From contig JAJFTI010000030.1 of assembly GCA_021373115.1 (NCBI GenBank), positions 1 through 64,000 on the forward strand: a DNA stretch of 64,000 bases. The letters run 5' to 3'. Shown in pieces: positions 26,088 through 35,185 of this stretch (positions are counted from its first letter, which is position 1; each line of letters begins with the position of its first letter). Both the position numbers and the translations under genes were made by a program. The DNA is from Eubacteriales bacterium. GTDB lineage: Bacteria; Bacillota; Clostridia; Christensenellales; CAG-138. The notes beneath the pieces were generated by a model. It ran no database searches, was not told the DNA's origin, and saw nothing but the letters and a program-made list of their open reading frames with translations.

Positions 26088-26935
26088 AAATAAAACGCTG
26101 GCAGCCCGCTTCCTTCGTTGTGCTGTTTCTATTGGCACTGCTGGTTTGGTCGCCGCTTTGGATGCTGATTACCGGCGCGCTGACGCCGACGGACGAACTG
26201 GATCGGCATCTCTCCGGCGTGCTGGGCGCATCCGGCGAGCTGGCGAGCTGGAGCGTGCTTCCGAACCGGATCACTTTCAAACATGTGGTGGAACTGCTGC
26301 TGGACACGCCCGCGTTCTTTCGCGTATTCTGGAATTCCTGCATTCAGGTGTTCCCGGCCGTGGCGGGACAGATTCTCGTTGGCGCGCCGGCAGCGTGGGC
26401 GCTGTCGCAACTGCGGTTTCGCGGGCGAAACGCGCTCTTTCGGCTCTATATCGTGCTGATGATCCTGCCGTTTCAAGTTACCATGGCGTCGAGCTATATC
26501 GTGCTCAACCGGCTTGATCTGATCGACACTCCCCTTGCGATTATCCTGCCCGCCATGTTCTCCGCGTTTCCGGTCTTCATTATGACAAAATTCTTCGGCG
26601 GCATTCCGCGGGAAATGCTGGAAGCGGCGCGAATGGACGGCGCAAGCGAATGGTCGCTGTTTTTTCGAATCGGGCTGCCGCTGGGACTGCCGGGCGTTCT
26701 TTCCGCCGCACTGCTTGGCTTTGTGGAAGGATGGAATGCGGTGGAGCAACCCATTACGTTTCTGAAAACCGCTTCCTTAACACCGCTTTCCGTGTTTTTA
26801 CCCGCAACAACGGTGTCGAACGCGGGTATATCGTTCGTTTCCGCCGTCGTTACGCTGCTTCCTGCGGTTCTGATTTTTCTGCTGGGGCAGCAGTATCTCG
26901 AGCAGGGCATTCTTGCCTCGGGAATCAAGGAGTAA
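26084..26935 (+). CDS. CUT1-type sugar ABC permease (UgpE/LacG-like)
   Basis: 283 residues, six predicted helices. EAA loop MLEAARMDGASEWSLFFRI near residue 180. The periplasmic segment after helix 1 (LTPTDELDRHLSG) is typical of the second permease of CUT1 systems. Partner of the permease at 25212; the adaptor gene begins 5 bp after its stop, so all are one operon. Confidence 0.92.
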   Translation: MKIKRWQPASFVVLFLLALLVWSPLWMLITGALTPTDELDRHLSGVLGASGELASWSVLPNRITFKHVVELLLDTPAFFRVFWNSCIQVFPAVAGQILVGAPAAWALSQLRFRGRNALFRLYIVLMILPFQVTMASSYIVLNRLDLIDTPLAIILPAMFSAFPVFIMTKFFGGIPREMLEAARMDGASEWSLFFRIGLPLGLPGVLSAALLGFVEGWNAVEQPITFLKTASLTPLSVFLPATTVSNAGISFVSAVVTLLPAVLIFLLGQQYLEQGILASGIKE

Positions 26936-26940
26936 TTAAA

Positions 26941-28035
26941 ATGATGTCTGAAGAAAAACAAACAGAAGCGAAGGAGCGGACGTTTTCTCGGAAAGTCGGC
27001 CGTGTGCTGATTTGGTTTTTTGCGGTGATGCTGCTGCTGACGTTTCTTTCGCGTGCGGCAAGCGATGCGCTCAAAGCCAAGGTTTCGGTTGGCTACACGA
27101 GCACCGGATCGCTGGATCTAAGCGTGAACGGCACCGGAAAATGGGCGAGCGGCGAATCGCTGTTTTTCACGACCTATTTCACGCGCCGGATTGCCAAGGT
27201 ATTTGTGAAGCCCGGAGAATCGGTTCAGGAGGGCGACCCGCTTTTTGCCTACGACGTTTCCACCGTAACCGGCGGAAAAGACGTATCCAAACAAAAGGTA
27301 GCCGCCGCCGAGCGGGCGCTGGAGAAAGCAAAGACGCTTTTAAAGGAGCAGCCGGATTCCGCTTACGCCGCAAGCACGGTGGAAAACGCCGAACAGTCGC
27401 TCCTGCTTGCCCGGTTTACCTATGAACAGTATGTTGCGCTGCAGAACGGCGGCGTGGTTCGCGCGCCGTTTTCCGGCACGGTGATCGCTTGCGACCTTGC
27501 CGCCGGAAAGGCCTCCGTTTCCGGAACCAGCGGGCTTGAGGTTGCTTTGGGCACGCCGCAGCTTACGATGCAGATTCCGAAAAAAGAAGCGGAGCGCATT
27601 ACAATCGGGGACGAGATCACCCTGCTGCGCGATGGAAAGCAGGAGGATCAAACGCTGAGCGTACGCTCGATCTCCGCGCTGGACGCAAACGATACCGTTA
27701 CCGTAATTGGCGGCGGAAACGGCGGCACGGAGCGGGAGATTGGCGCTTCGCAGGACTGGAAAATCCGAAAAAAATCCGGGCAGTACGACACCTGTGTTCC
27801 GCTGGAGGCGCTTCGGCAGGGCGGCGGGGACACGTACTATGTATTCGTGATTCGTGAGAAATCGACGATTCTCGGCACGGAACTCATGGCCGTTCAAGTG
27901 GATGTTAACCTGCTCGCGCATGACGACAAGCGCGCCGCGGTGGACGGCGAACTGACGAGTGAAGACCGCCTCGTAACCGCCTGCTCCAAGGAGATTGTCG
28001 ATGGCGACTTGGTGGTACTGCAAAATGCGGAATAA
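26941..28035 (+). CDS. HlyD/MacA-like periplasmic adaptor (membrane fusion) protein
   Basis: 364 residues. One N-terminal membrane anchor (about 20-40), a barrel-sandwich half (IAKVFVKPGESVQEGDPLFAYD), a coiled-coil hairpin (about 118-155), the returning half (GVVRAPFSGTVIACDLAAG) and beta-barrel domains. Such proteins link an inner-membrane exporter to the outside or, in Gram-positives, assist MacB/FtsX-type ABC exporters. The start ATG 26941 follows the permease stop; the longer frame from 26650 is only an upstream extension. It overlaps the next gene by 11 bp. Confidence 0.88.
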   Translation: MMSEEKQTEAKERTFSRKVGRVLIWFFAVMLLLTFLSRAASDALKAKVSVGYTSTGSLDLSVNGTGKWASGESLFFTTYFTRRIAKVFVKPGESVQEGDPLFAYDVSTVTGGKDVSKQKVAAAERALEKAKTLLKEQPDSAYAASTVENAEQSLLLARFTYEQYVALQNGGVVRAPFSGTVIACDLAAGKASVSGTSGLEVALGTPQLTMQIPKKEAERITIGDEITLLRDGKQEDQTLSVRSISALDANDTVTVIGGGNGGTEREIGASQDWKIRKKSGQYDTCVPLEALRQGGGDTYYVFVIREKSTILGTELMAVQVDVNLLAHDDKRAAVDGELTSEDRLVTACSKEIVDGDLVVLQNAE

Positions 28036-29086
28036 ACGGGTTTGGCTGCGCGCCGCGCTGCTCGCGGCGGTATCGCTTACCAGCTGGCTGATGGCGCTGG
28101 GGTGCGCAAACCGGCTTGCGTCGCAATACGCCGGGGTAAGCGTTCGTCTTGCGGAAGCCGCCGTCACGGCAAAGCAGATTCGGCAGGCGAACGAACAGAG
28201 CGCGAGCTCCGGACTGGTCTGTAGCGCGGCCTGGACGCGGGGACTGTCAATTCTGGCTGAAAACGCGGCGTTCGGCCTGGAAACAAAGCTCAGGATTCTT
28301 TCCGTCTACGGGGATATGCGCGAGGTTGCGCCGATGAAACTGCTCTGCGGCAGTTTTCCGGTGGAGGATGATACAAGCGGCTGCCTGATCGACGCGAAAT
28401 CCGCTTGGAAGCTGTTTCACTCCGGCGACTGCACTGGCGCGAGCGTGTCCGCCGGGGATGCGCGGTATACGGTTCGCGGAATTGTGGAGACATACGAACC
28501 GGTGCTTCTCATTCGCAACCAATCGGCAAAGTTTGAGAACCTCGAATTCGCCATGCCGGATCCTTCGGCGTCCAGGCAGGCGATTGAAACATATCTCTAC
28601 CGCTGCGGGAGCAGCGCGGAGAGCGAAATGCTCGTTGAGAACGGGCTTGCGGCAAGGATTGTTCGAGGCGCCGCTTGGATTCCGCTGTACCCGGCCGCCG
28701 CCGCGGCTGCGGTTTGGCTGTTTTTTTGCGCCTGGAACAAACGCGGCAGCGCGCGGTCCTCTCTGCCTTACTGGATCGCGGGTGCTTCTATAGCGGCGGC
28801 TCTGGTATGCCTGCTTGTGCGAACGGCATATTGGCCGCAATCCTTTCTGCCGACGAAATGGTCGGACTTCTCCTTCTGGCCGCGGCTGATCGAGGGCTGG
28901 CGGGAGCAGTGGAAGGCGCTTTCGCTGGCAACGCCCCTGCCAAAGGAGATACAGTTCTTCCAATCGATCCGCCGAATCGCTTTCCTGCTGACGGTTGCCT
29001 TGCTGTCGGGCGGATGGGGCGTTTCGTCGATGCGGCTTGCAGCGGCAAGGCGCCGCTTGCCTTCTGGAAAGATGAATGAAACATAA
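28025..29086 (+). CDS. MacB-like membrane protein (periplasmic core domain between TM1 and TM2-4)
   Basis: About 353 residues. One N-terminal helix, a ~200-residue extracytoplasmic domain with MacB-PCD features (MREVAPMKLLCGSFP, CLIDAKSAWKLF, YTVRGIVETYEPVL) and three C-terminal helices. Topology therefore mimics MacB/FtsX permeases, but the usual FtsX helices are not well conserved and no ATPase gene follows. GTG-GT sequence before ATG 28025 offers a ribosome site inside the adaptor gene, whose stop is 28035. Presumably forms a complex with the adaptor. Confidence 0.65.
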   Translation: MRNKRVWLRAALLAAVSLTSWLMALGCANRLASQYAGVSVRLAEAAVTAKQIRQANEQSASSGLVCSAAWTRGLSILAENAAFGLETKLRILSVYGDMREVAPMKLLCGSFPVEDDTSGCLIDAKSAWKLFHSGDCTGASVSAGDARYTVRGIVETYEPVLLIRNQSAKFENLEFAMPDPSASRQAIETYLYRCGSSAESEMLVENGLAARIVRGAAWIPLYPAAAAAAVWLFFCAWNKRGSARSSLPYWIAGASIAAALVCLLVRTAYWPQSFLPTKWSDFSFWPRLIEGWREQWKALSLATPLPKEIQFFQSIRRIAFLLTVALLSGGWGVSSMRLAAARRRLPSGKMNET

Positions 29087-29190
29087 AAAAAGCAGGCGTG
29101 CTGCCGGCAGGCAAGAAAAAAGCGGAGGATTTGAATTGCGGGATTGCCTGCGAAAATTATCGGAAGGAAACACGCAAACGTCGCACCGGG

Positions 29191-29199
29191 TGCTATAAT
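29191..29199 (+). promoter_or_regulatory. Extended -10 promoter of MFS gene
   Basis: TGCTATAAT is an ideal extended -10; no good -35 is visible. Transcription would begin near 29206, downstream of the longest-frame ATG at 29144, which argues for a later start codon. Confidence 0.65.
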
Positions 29200-29260
29200 A
29201 ATATGCGCTCCGGTGCGCCCGAATACGCGGGCGAAACTGTGCGGAAGCCCAGAGGTCGCT

Positions 29261-30505
29261 TTGCCAATAACACAGCCTGCGAAAAGCATACTGAACAATC
29301 CGTTTCTTTCGCTGAAACATAAGAACTACCGGTATTATTTTTGCGGTATGTGCGTCTCTACGATCGGCACATGGATGCAGAACACCGCGCAGCCTTGGCT
29401 CGCCTATTCGCTGACCAAGTCCGCGTTGCTGCTCAGCGTCGTCAGCGCGCTGCAGTTCCTTCCCGCCCTGCTGTTTTCCCTCTTTGCGGGCGTGCTGATC
29501 GACCGTTTGCCCAAGAAGAAAATGCTGATTGTGACGCAGACGCTTTCGCTGCTGATCACGTTCGGATTATGGCTGATATCCAAGTTCGGCGGAATTCAAT
29601 ACTGGCATCTGCTGATTTCCGCAACGCTTCTCGGCTTTGTCAACACGCTAGACATGCCGCTTCGCCAGGCGTTTGTCGTGGAAATGGTCGGGCATGAGGA
29701 TCTGACGAACGCCATTGCGCTCAACTCGCTGACCTTTAACGCCGCGCGGCTGATCGGCCCCTCCCTTGCGGGCATCGTTATGGGCGCGCTTGGCGTACCT
29801 GCGTGTTTTCTGATGAACTCGCTGAGCTTTTGCGCGGTGCTGATCAGCCTCTTTTTCATCCACCCGCATCCGGTGGTGCCGAACGGGGATACCGTGCGGC
29901 TGGGTGTGATGGAGAGCATCCGTGAGGGGCTGCGGTACATTCGCTGGGACGAGGATCTGTTTCTTTCGATGCTGTTTATCGCCGTCGTCTCCACGTTTGC
30001 AATGAATTACAGCGTCAGCGTACCGGTATTTGCGCAGCAGATCCTTGGTCTTGCGGAGACGGGATACGGCTTTCTGCTCTCCAGCCTCGGCGCGGGCGCG
30101 CTGCTTGGCGCGCTGCTCGTTGCGTCGCTGAGCAGGAGCGGGCCTAGGCGGTTTATCCTGTATGTGCTGCCGGCTATTACGGGGATTGTGCTGATTTTCA
30201 TCGGTTTGACAAGCGACTTTGCCGAAACGAGCGTTGCGCTCGCGCTTGGCGGATTCCTGTTCGTGACCTATCTTTCCACCGCAAATTCGAATATTCAAAT
30301 TCGGACGGATGACCGCTTTCGCGGCCGCGTGATGAGCGTGTACTCGCTGATTGTCGCGGGGTCTTCGCCTATCGGCAATTTGTTTGTCGGCGCCGCGGAC
30401 AGCTGGTTTGGCGCGCGCATGGGGTTCATTGCCTGCGGCGTTGCGGTGCTCGCATTCGTGATACCGCTTTATATTAAGATGGCGGCGGGGCGAAATCGCG
30501 TATAA
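29261..30505 (+). CDS. Major facilitator superfamily exporter (MFS_3 / EntS-like)
   Basis: About 414 residues with 12 predicted helices. The motif GVLIDRLPKKKMLI between helices 2 and 3 and NALDMPLRQAF-like NTLDMPLRQAFVVE are typical of the drug/siderophore exporter subfamily. I propose a TTG start at 29261 (AGAGG upstream) because the promoter lies after the ATG at 29144. The N-terminus before NPFLSLKHKNYRYYF is otherwise unconserved. Substrate unknown. Confidence 0.85.
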   Translation: MPITQPAKSILNNPFLSLKHKNYRYYFCGMCVSTIGTWMQNTAQPWLAYSLTKSALLLSVVSALQFLPALLFSLFAGVLIDRLPKKKMLIVTQTLSLLITFGLWLISKFGGIQYWHLLISATLLGFVNTLDMPLRQAFVVEMVGHEDLTNAIALNSLTFNAARLIGPSLAGIVMGALGVPACFLMNSLSFCAVLISLFFIHPHPVVPNGDTVRLGVMESIREGLRYIRWDEDLFLSMLFIAVVSTFAMNYSVSVPVFAQQILGLAETGYGFLLSSLGAGALLGALLVASLSRSGPRRFILYVLPAITGIVLIFIGLTSDFAETSVALALGGFLFVTYLSTANSNIQIRTDDRFRGRVMSVYSLIVAGSSPIGNLFVGAADSWFGARMGFIACGVAVLAFVIPLYIKMAAGRNRV

Positions 30506-30590
30506 CGCTCTAACATCCCTCCCGACCGGGGGGAGAAGGGGAACGATACCCGAGCTGCGACTTTAAACCTGAAATTTGATACGGTCCGAC

Positions 30591-30612
30591 CCGCGCTTAG
30601 GCGCGGTTTTTT
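30591..30612 (+). terminator. Intrinsic terminator after MFS gene
   Basis: CCGCGC-TTAG-GCGCGG followed by TTTTTT. Confidence 0.88.
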
Positions 30613-30697
30613 CGTGCAATTCCGTTAAAACAATGATACGATCAAAGAAAAGCTGGCGTGAACGCCGCGCGGGCGGCACGCAGGGAGGGCGAACGAT

Positions 30698-31375
30698 TTG
30701 ATCCGGATTCTGCTGGCGGATGACGACGCGCGCATCCGTTCGATCATTCGGGAATATGCGCAGGCCGAGGACTGGACGTTTGACGAGGCCGGAGACGGGG
30801 AAGAGGCGCTGAGTCTGTTTGCTGCGGGGGGCTACTCGCTTGTCGTGCTGGATGTGATGATGCCGCATTTGGACGGGTGGGGCGCACTGAAGCAAATCCG
30901 GAAAAGCAGTTCGGTTCCGGTCGTCCTGCTCACCGCGCGCAACGAGGAATACGACCGCCTGCTCGGGTTTGAACTCGGGGTGGACGACTATATCGGCAAG
31001 CCCTTCAGCCCGCGGGAGTTGGTTGCGCGCATGAAGGCGCTGCTCAAACGCTCCGGCGCGGTTCCGGGAGCGGGAAACGTGTTTGTTTTGGGCGGTTTGC
31101 GCGTGGATTCTACCGCGCGGACGGTTCAGATTGACGCGGAAAGCGTGAATCTCAGCCCGAAGGAGTTTGATCTGCTGGCGTTTTTCGTTTCAAAACCGGA
31201 AGTTGCGTTTACGCGGGATCAGCTTCTGAACCATGTGTGGGGGTATGATTTCTTTGGCGACGCGCGGACGGTGGACACGCATGTGAAGAGCCTTCGAGAA
31301 AAGCTGGGCGTTTACCGCGAGCATATTGTGACCGTCTGGGGAACCGGTTACCGGTTTACAGGAGGCAGGGCATGA
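30698..31375 (+). CDS. OmpR-family response regulator
   Basis: 225 residues beginning with TTG (GGGAGGG upstream). Receiver phosphoacceptor D52 (VVLDVMMPH), acidic triad D8-D10, conserved lysine in DYIGKPF. The C-terminal winged helix contains RTVDTHVKSLREKLG and VWGTGYRF. Four-base overlap with the kinase gene. Its targets may include the converging Fe-S/ferritin-like genes at 32754-34912, which is inference from position only. Confidence 0.95.
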   Translation: MIRILLADDDARIRSIIREYAQAEDWTFDEAGDGEEALSLFAAGGYSLVVLDVMMPHLDGWGALKQIRKSSSVPVVLLTARNEEYDRLLGFELGVDDYIGKPFSPRELVARMKALLKRSGAVPGAGNVFVLGGLRVDSTARTVQIDAESVNLSPKEFDLLAFFVSKPEVAFTRDQLLNHVWGYDFFGDARTVDTHVKSLREKLGVYREHIVTVWGTGYRFTGGRA

Positions 31376-32709
31376 AGCGGATTTCTGCGAAACTGACGCT
31401 TGCGTTTCTCGGCATGGCAGCGCTTGCCGTCGCGCTGATATGGCTGATACAGGCGGTGTTTCTGAATGACAGTTATCTCAACCGGCGGGTGGAAAGCATT
31501 GATCAGGCGGCCGATTCTTTTTCGATTGCGGCCAAACCGGATTATGCCGCGCTGGAAAGCGCGCTCAATGTAAGCCTGCTTGCAGTCAACGATCAGGGAA
31601 GCGTTGTGTACCAGTCCGACGGGCTGCCTATGCGCGGGCAGATTGTCAAGCGCATTCCGGAATTAGCCGCCGAGGCGGGCGGCGGGGTGGAATACCTGCA
31701 AACAGAGACGGATGAAGCACGCTACGCGCTGATCAGCCGCACGGTCGAGGGCGGAACGCTGCTGATTGTGTTTTCCCTGGTCGATGTTTCCGAGGCCTCC
31801 CGCGTGCTGCTCCAGCAGTTGTGGATCATCACCGCCGTGCTGCTGATTGCGGCTCTGCTGCTCTCGGTATTCCTCTCCCGTCTGTTCTCCCGCCCGATCG
31901 TCGCCGTGACAAAGGCGGCAAAGGCCATGGCGGCCGGGAATTATTCGATCAAGACGCCGGTTACCGCCCGGGATGAGATTGGCCAGCTGACGCAGGCGCT
32001 CAACGAGCTGGGCGACGAACTGGGAAAGGCGGAGGAGCTGCGCCGGGAACTGATTGCCAATGTTTCGCACGAGCTGCGCGCGCCGCTGACGATTATCCGC
32101 GGCTTTGCGGAGACGGTTCGGGATGTAACCTGGCCGAACGAGCAGAAACGGACGGAACAGCTCAACGCAATCAGCAGCGAGTCTGCGCGTCTCGGCGCGC
32201 TCGTAAGCGATATTCTGGATTACTCCAAGCTGCAGTCCGGCGCGGAACCAATGAACCCTGTCGTTTTTTCCTGCGCGGAAACGCTGGGCTGCATTCTGGG
32301 GCGTTTTGAAATCGAGGCGGGCAAGCGCGATATCGCGCTGGAGCTGGACTGCCGCAAAGGGGAAATCCGCTTTGACCGCGCGCAGTTTACGCAGGTGATG
32401 AACAATCTTCTGGACAATGCCATTCGGCATGCAAAGCCGCGTTCCCGCGTCCGCATCGCCTGTGAACCGCTTGAAAAAAACATGCGGATTTCAATTGAAA
32501 ACGCGGGCGAACCGATTCCGCCGGAGGAACTGCCTAAAATATGGGATCGTTACCACCGCGCGCCGAAGACCGGCGAAGCGGGCGGCCTCGGCACGGGGCT
32601 TGGGCTCGCGATTGTCAAGAGCATACTGGAACGCCATAGCGTGGCTTACGGCGCGGCAAGCGACGAAACGGGGACCGTATTCTGGTTTGAGACGATGGCA
32701 AACGCGTAA
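31372..32709 (+). CDS. Sensor histidine kinase with HAMP domain
   Basis: 445 residues. Two membrane helices (about 8-27 and 144-165) enclose an external loop of ~115 residues. HAMP (SRPIVAVTKAAKAMAAGNY), then NVSHELRAPL with H233, then ATPase G-box GTGLGLAIVKSI. Complete and unremarkable; cognate to the regulator at 30698. Confidence 0.95.
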   Translation: MKRISAKLTLAFLGMAALAVALIWLIQAVFLNDSYLNRRVESIDQAADSFSIAAKPDYAALESALNVSLLAVNDQGSVVYQSDGLPMRGQIVKRIPELAAEAGGGVEYLQTETDEARYALISRTVEGGTLLIVFSLVDVSEASRVLLQQLWIITAVLLIAALLLSVFLSRLFSRPIVAVTKAAKAMAAGNYSIKTPVTARDEIGQLTQALNELGDELGKAEELRRELIANVSHELRAPLTIIRGFAETVRDVTWPNEQKRTEQLNAISSESARLGALVSDILDYSKLQSGAEPMNPVVFSCAETLGCILGRFEIEAGKRDIALELDCRKGEIRFDRAQFTQVMNNLLDNAIRHAKPRSRVRIACEPLEKNMRISIENAGEPIPPEELPKIWDRYHRAPKTGEAGGLGTGLGLAIVKSILERHSVAYGAASDETGTVFWFETMANA

Positions 32710-32742
32710 AATCAGGCTCCGGCGATTGCCGGAGCCTGATTT
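32709..32742. terminator. Bidirectional terminator
   Basis: A 14-15-bp perfect stem AATCAGGCTCCGGC / GCCGGAGCCTGATT with a GATT loop between the converging kinase and Fe-S protein genes. Confidence 0.88.
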
Positions 32743-32753
32743 CTATATGTACG

Positions 32754-34037
32754 TCAGTCGAAGAGCTGATGCTTAAAGTCGCTCAGTCCCATGCCCATAT
32801 CCGCGGCTGCATTGCTCAGCGTTGTGGCGGAAGGATAGTCTGCGGGGAGGTTGAGACGGGCGTACAGCTCGTCGAGCGGGATTTCCAGCAGGCCTGCGGT
32901 TTGCTCGAGGGTAAACGATCCGCGAAGGTCGCTTGGCTCGTAGCCGTTGATCGGGGCGTAGTCCGCCTCTTGCTCGGCTGCATTTTCCGCGGAACCGGAA
33001 AGCGTGCCATCGCCGGCCGATTCGTCCGCGCGGCCGCCTTCGCCGCCTTCGGTGGATTCCACGGGCGTACCCCAGGCAAGGCCGACGTATTTATTTGGCA
33101 GCAACTGCATGTCCCCCAAAGCAACCGCGACGCCCATCGGCGCGAAAAACAGTACCAGCGCCATTATTGTTGCGGCAATCGGGTGAATGCGCACCTGTTT
33201 TGAGTATCCCGTATGGATGGCGCCCTGTACGGGGCAGGCGGTGACGCATTCGTTGCAGTTGATGCACTCCGCGCTCGTGACGCGCCCGCTTTTCGCGTTC
33301 ATTACTTCGAGGTTCATCGGGCAGGCACGGTTGCATTTACCACAACGGATACAGACATCCTGATCCACCTGTACGGCGTACGGGCTGGCCTTGCCGATGA
33401 CTCCGTAGAGCGCACCAGCCGGGCAGAGGTACTTGCAGAAGAAACGGTCGTACACAAGGCTGCCAAGCAGCGTAACGACCAGTATGATGAATCCAACGAG
33501 GTAGGATGTAACCAGCGCGTTAAAATCCGCGAGGTGCCCCAGCGCGTTGAAGGGATCGTAAGGCGTAATCCAGAGTTCGCCGGTGATCCATGCCATTGCG
33601 AGCGTAACGGCAAGCACGACGTATTTCAGGTAGCGCAGCACACGGTCGAGCTTTTGCGGCACGGCGGGGCGTTTGCGAAAGAGCTTGCCTCCAATTTTGC
33701 CAAAGAACTCCTGCAATGCGCCAAACGCGCAGATCTGGCCGCAAAACGAGCGGCGCATAGTCAGCGCAAGCAGCACGGTCGAACCAAAGAGCACAAACGT
33801 GCCGATGACGATTCGCTTTAGAAAAGTGCCGGCCGTGACGAGAGTCAGCATGGATTCCAATCCGCCGTAAGGGCAGAGTGCGTGGATGGACGGGCCGACA
33901 TAGCCAAGCGTATGCAGCGCGGTCGCCGCGAGCACGAAAGCAAGAAAGCTGCCGAGCGTGACCCAGCGAAGGATACGGGAGACGAGCGCAAGGCGCTTTT
34001 CGCGTTTGCCGTTCATCGGCAAGGGATTGGCGGACAT
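32754..34037 (-). CDS. NapH/NosR-type membrane Fe-S protein
   Basis: 427 residues. About five membrane helices precede and surround two 4Fe-4S motifs, CIRCGKCNRACP and CINCNECVTACP. Cysteine pairs CGQIC and CKYLCP in membrane loops match the NapH/polyferredoxin family. It probably moves electrons from quinol or a flavoprotein to an unknown acceptor. The C-terminal ~60 residues (LRGSFTLEQTAGLLEIPLDELYARLNLP) form an added soluble helical motif. GGAGG precedes the ATG. Downstream of the ferritin-like lipoprotein gene on the same strand. Confidence 0.88.
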   Translation of the reverse strand: MSANPLPMNGKREKRLALVSRILRWVTLGSFLAFVLAATALHTLGYVGPSIHALCPYGGLESMLTLVTAGTFLKRIVIGTFVLFGSTVLLALTMRRSFCGQICAFGALQEFFGKIGGKLFRKRPAVPQKLDRVLRYLKYVVLAVTLAMAWITGELWITPYDPFNALGHLADFNALVTSYLVGFIILVVTLLGSLVYDRFFCKYLCPAGALYGVIGKASPYAVQVDQDVCIRCGKCNRACPMNLEVMNAKSGRVTSAECINCNECVTACPVQGAIHTGYSKQVRIHPIAATIMALVLFFAPMGVAVALGDMQLLPNKYVGLAWGTPVESTEGGEGGRADESAGDGTLSGSAENAAEQEADYAPINGYEPSDLRGSFTLEQTAGLLEIPLDELYARLNLPADYPSATTLSNAAADMGMGLSDFKHQLFD

Positions 34038-34062
34038 ATTTGTTACCTCCTATTTTTGCTTG

Positions 34063-34098
34063 GTGCGGATCGGCTGCTTAAGGACAGCCGATCCGCAC
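34063..34098. terminator. 14-bp stem between DUF2202 and Fe-S genes
   Basis: GTGCGGATCGGCTG-N8-CAGCCGATCCGCAC. No U-run on the minus strand follows, so it is more likely an attenuator or mRNA stabiliser that sets unequal expression of the two genes. Confidence 0.55.
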
Positions 34099-34132
34099 TG
34101 GTTTGTGTATCCGGCAGGTTCGGTGCCGACGG

Positions 34133-34912
34133 TTAGAGTTGGTTCTGGAATGCGCGCAGATGGTTTTCCGAAGCGCGCATGAGACTCTCAAAAACGGTGC
34201 GGACATTGGAAGGCAGTTCCTGGTCCAGGAAGGTTTCATACATGGCGATATTGTTCACCTCCGCGCTGACGCCCGCCTGATAAGCATCCGTGAGACTGCC
34301 CGCGCTGACGGCGCGGCTGGCGCCTTCGTCCGCCGGGGCGGCGACGCCGTAGGCGTCAAACAGCGGCAGCAGCGCGTCAATATGAGACTCCTCCGCGCGC
34401 AGGATGTTGGTAAACGGGCGGACACTGCCGTTTTCGCTCAGAATCCGGTCATATTCCGCATAGGCAAGGTACTCGTCCTGAATTGCGTAGGTGAGCATGT
34501 CCGCGAGCGTCAGGTTCGTGTCGTCCAGCGCGCCGGAGGAACCGTAACCCACTAAAGAGAGCGTTCGATCCGCTTCGCTCAGCGCAAAGTCGGGATCGGG
34601 GGTCGTGCTGTCGTTGTAGACGGGATCGCAGCTGTCAAGGTAACCCTGGCCTGCGTTTCCGCTTCCGCTTCCATTTCCGTTTCCGTTACCGCCGCGGTAA
34701 CCGGTCCCGACTTCAACGGGGCTGACGGAGCGATTCGCGTAGCCCGCTCCTGTGCGGTAGCCATCATCGTACAAGGTGGAAGCGGCGGCATTGTCGTTTG
34801 TGGCAGAGTCGTTGTCCTCGCTGGCCGCGGGCGCCGCGGCGACGGTGCACCCGGCGAGAATCAGTGAGAACGTGAGGATCGTTGCAAGGACGATCGTTAA
34901 TTTGCGTTTCAT
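34133..34912 (-). CDS. DUF2202 ferritin-like lipoprotein
   Basis: 259 residues. Lipobox with C22 (SLILAGC). A Gly/Asn/Ser-rich linker (about 78-95) leads to a C-terminal DUF2202 four-helix domain. Ferritin-like metal-ligand residues are evident: EYLAYAEYDRIL and ILRAEESHIDALL. Such proteins may bind a di-iron centre and handle oxygen or electrons at the cell surface. AGGAGG lies 8 bases before the ATG. Likely functional partner of the Fe-S membrane protein at 32754. Confidence 0.85.
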   Translation of the reverse strand: MKRKLTIVLATILTFSLILAGCTVAAAPAASEDNDSATNDNAAASTLYDDGYRTGAGYANRSVSPVEVGTGYRGGNGNGNGSGSGNAGQGYLDSCDPVYNDSTTPDPDFALSEADRTLSLVGYGSSGALDDTNLTLADMLTYAIQDEYLAYAEYDRILSENGSVRPFTNILRAEESHIDALLPLFDAYGVAAPADEGASRAVSAGSLTDAYQAGVSAEVNNIAMYETFLDQELPSNVRTVFESLMRASENHLRAFQNQL

Positions 34913-35104
34913 AATGCTTAACCTCCTGTGGTCGCTTGTTATGCTTTAATAATAGAAGCAGGATGTGATGAATTCGTGATGGGTTCTTGAAAGTATGATG
35001 TGAGATGCCGCAATGTGTCTTTCGGCAGAATGCAGCCGTATACGATGCCCGGCAGAAAGATTGGGCGCAACAGGAACGGACTCTGGAAGAAAAACAATTC
35101 CGTA

Positions 35105-35134
35105 TTGATTTTACACGTCGTGCTGGTATATAAC
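35105..35134 (+). promoter_or_regulatory. Promoter of membrane-anchored orphan
   Basis: TTGATT followed by TATATA (16-bp spacer) or TATAAC (18-bp spacer), about 50 bp before the chosen start. Confidence 0.5.
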
Positions 35135-35185
35135 TAAGATAACTGGATGAGCCAAACAAGTATTACGCAGGAGGTTCATGAAGTG

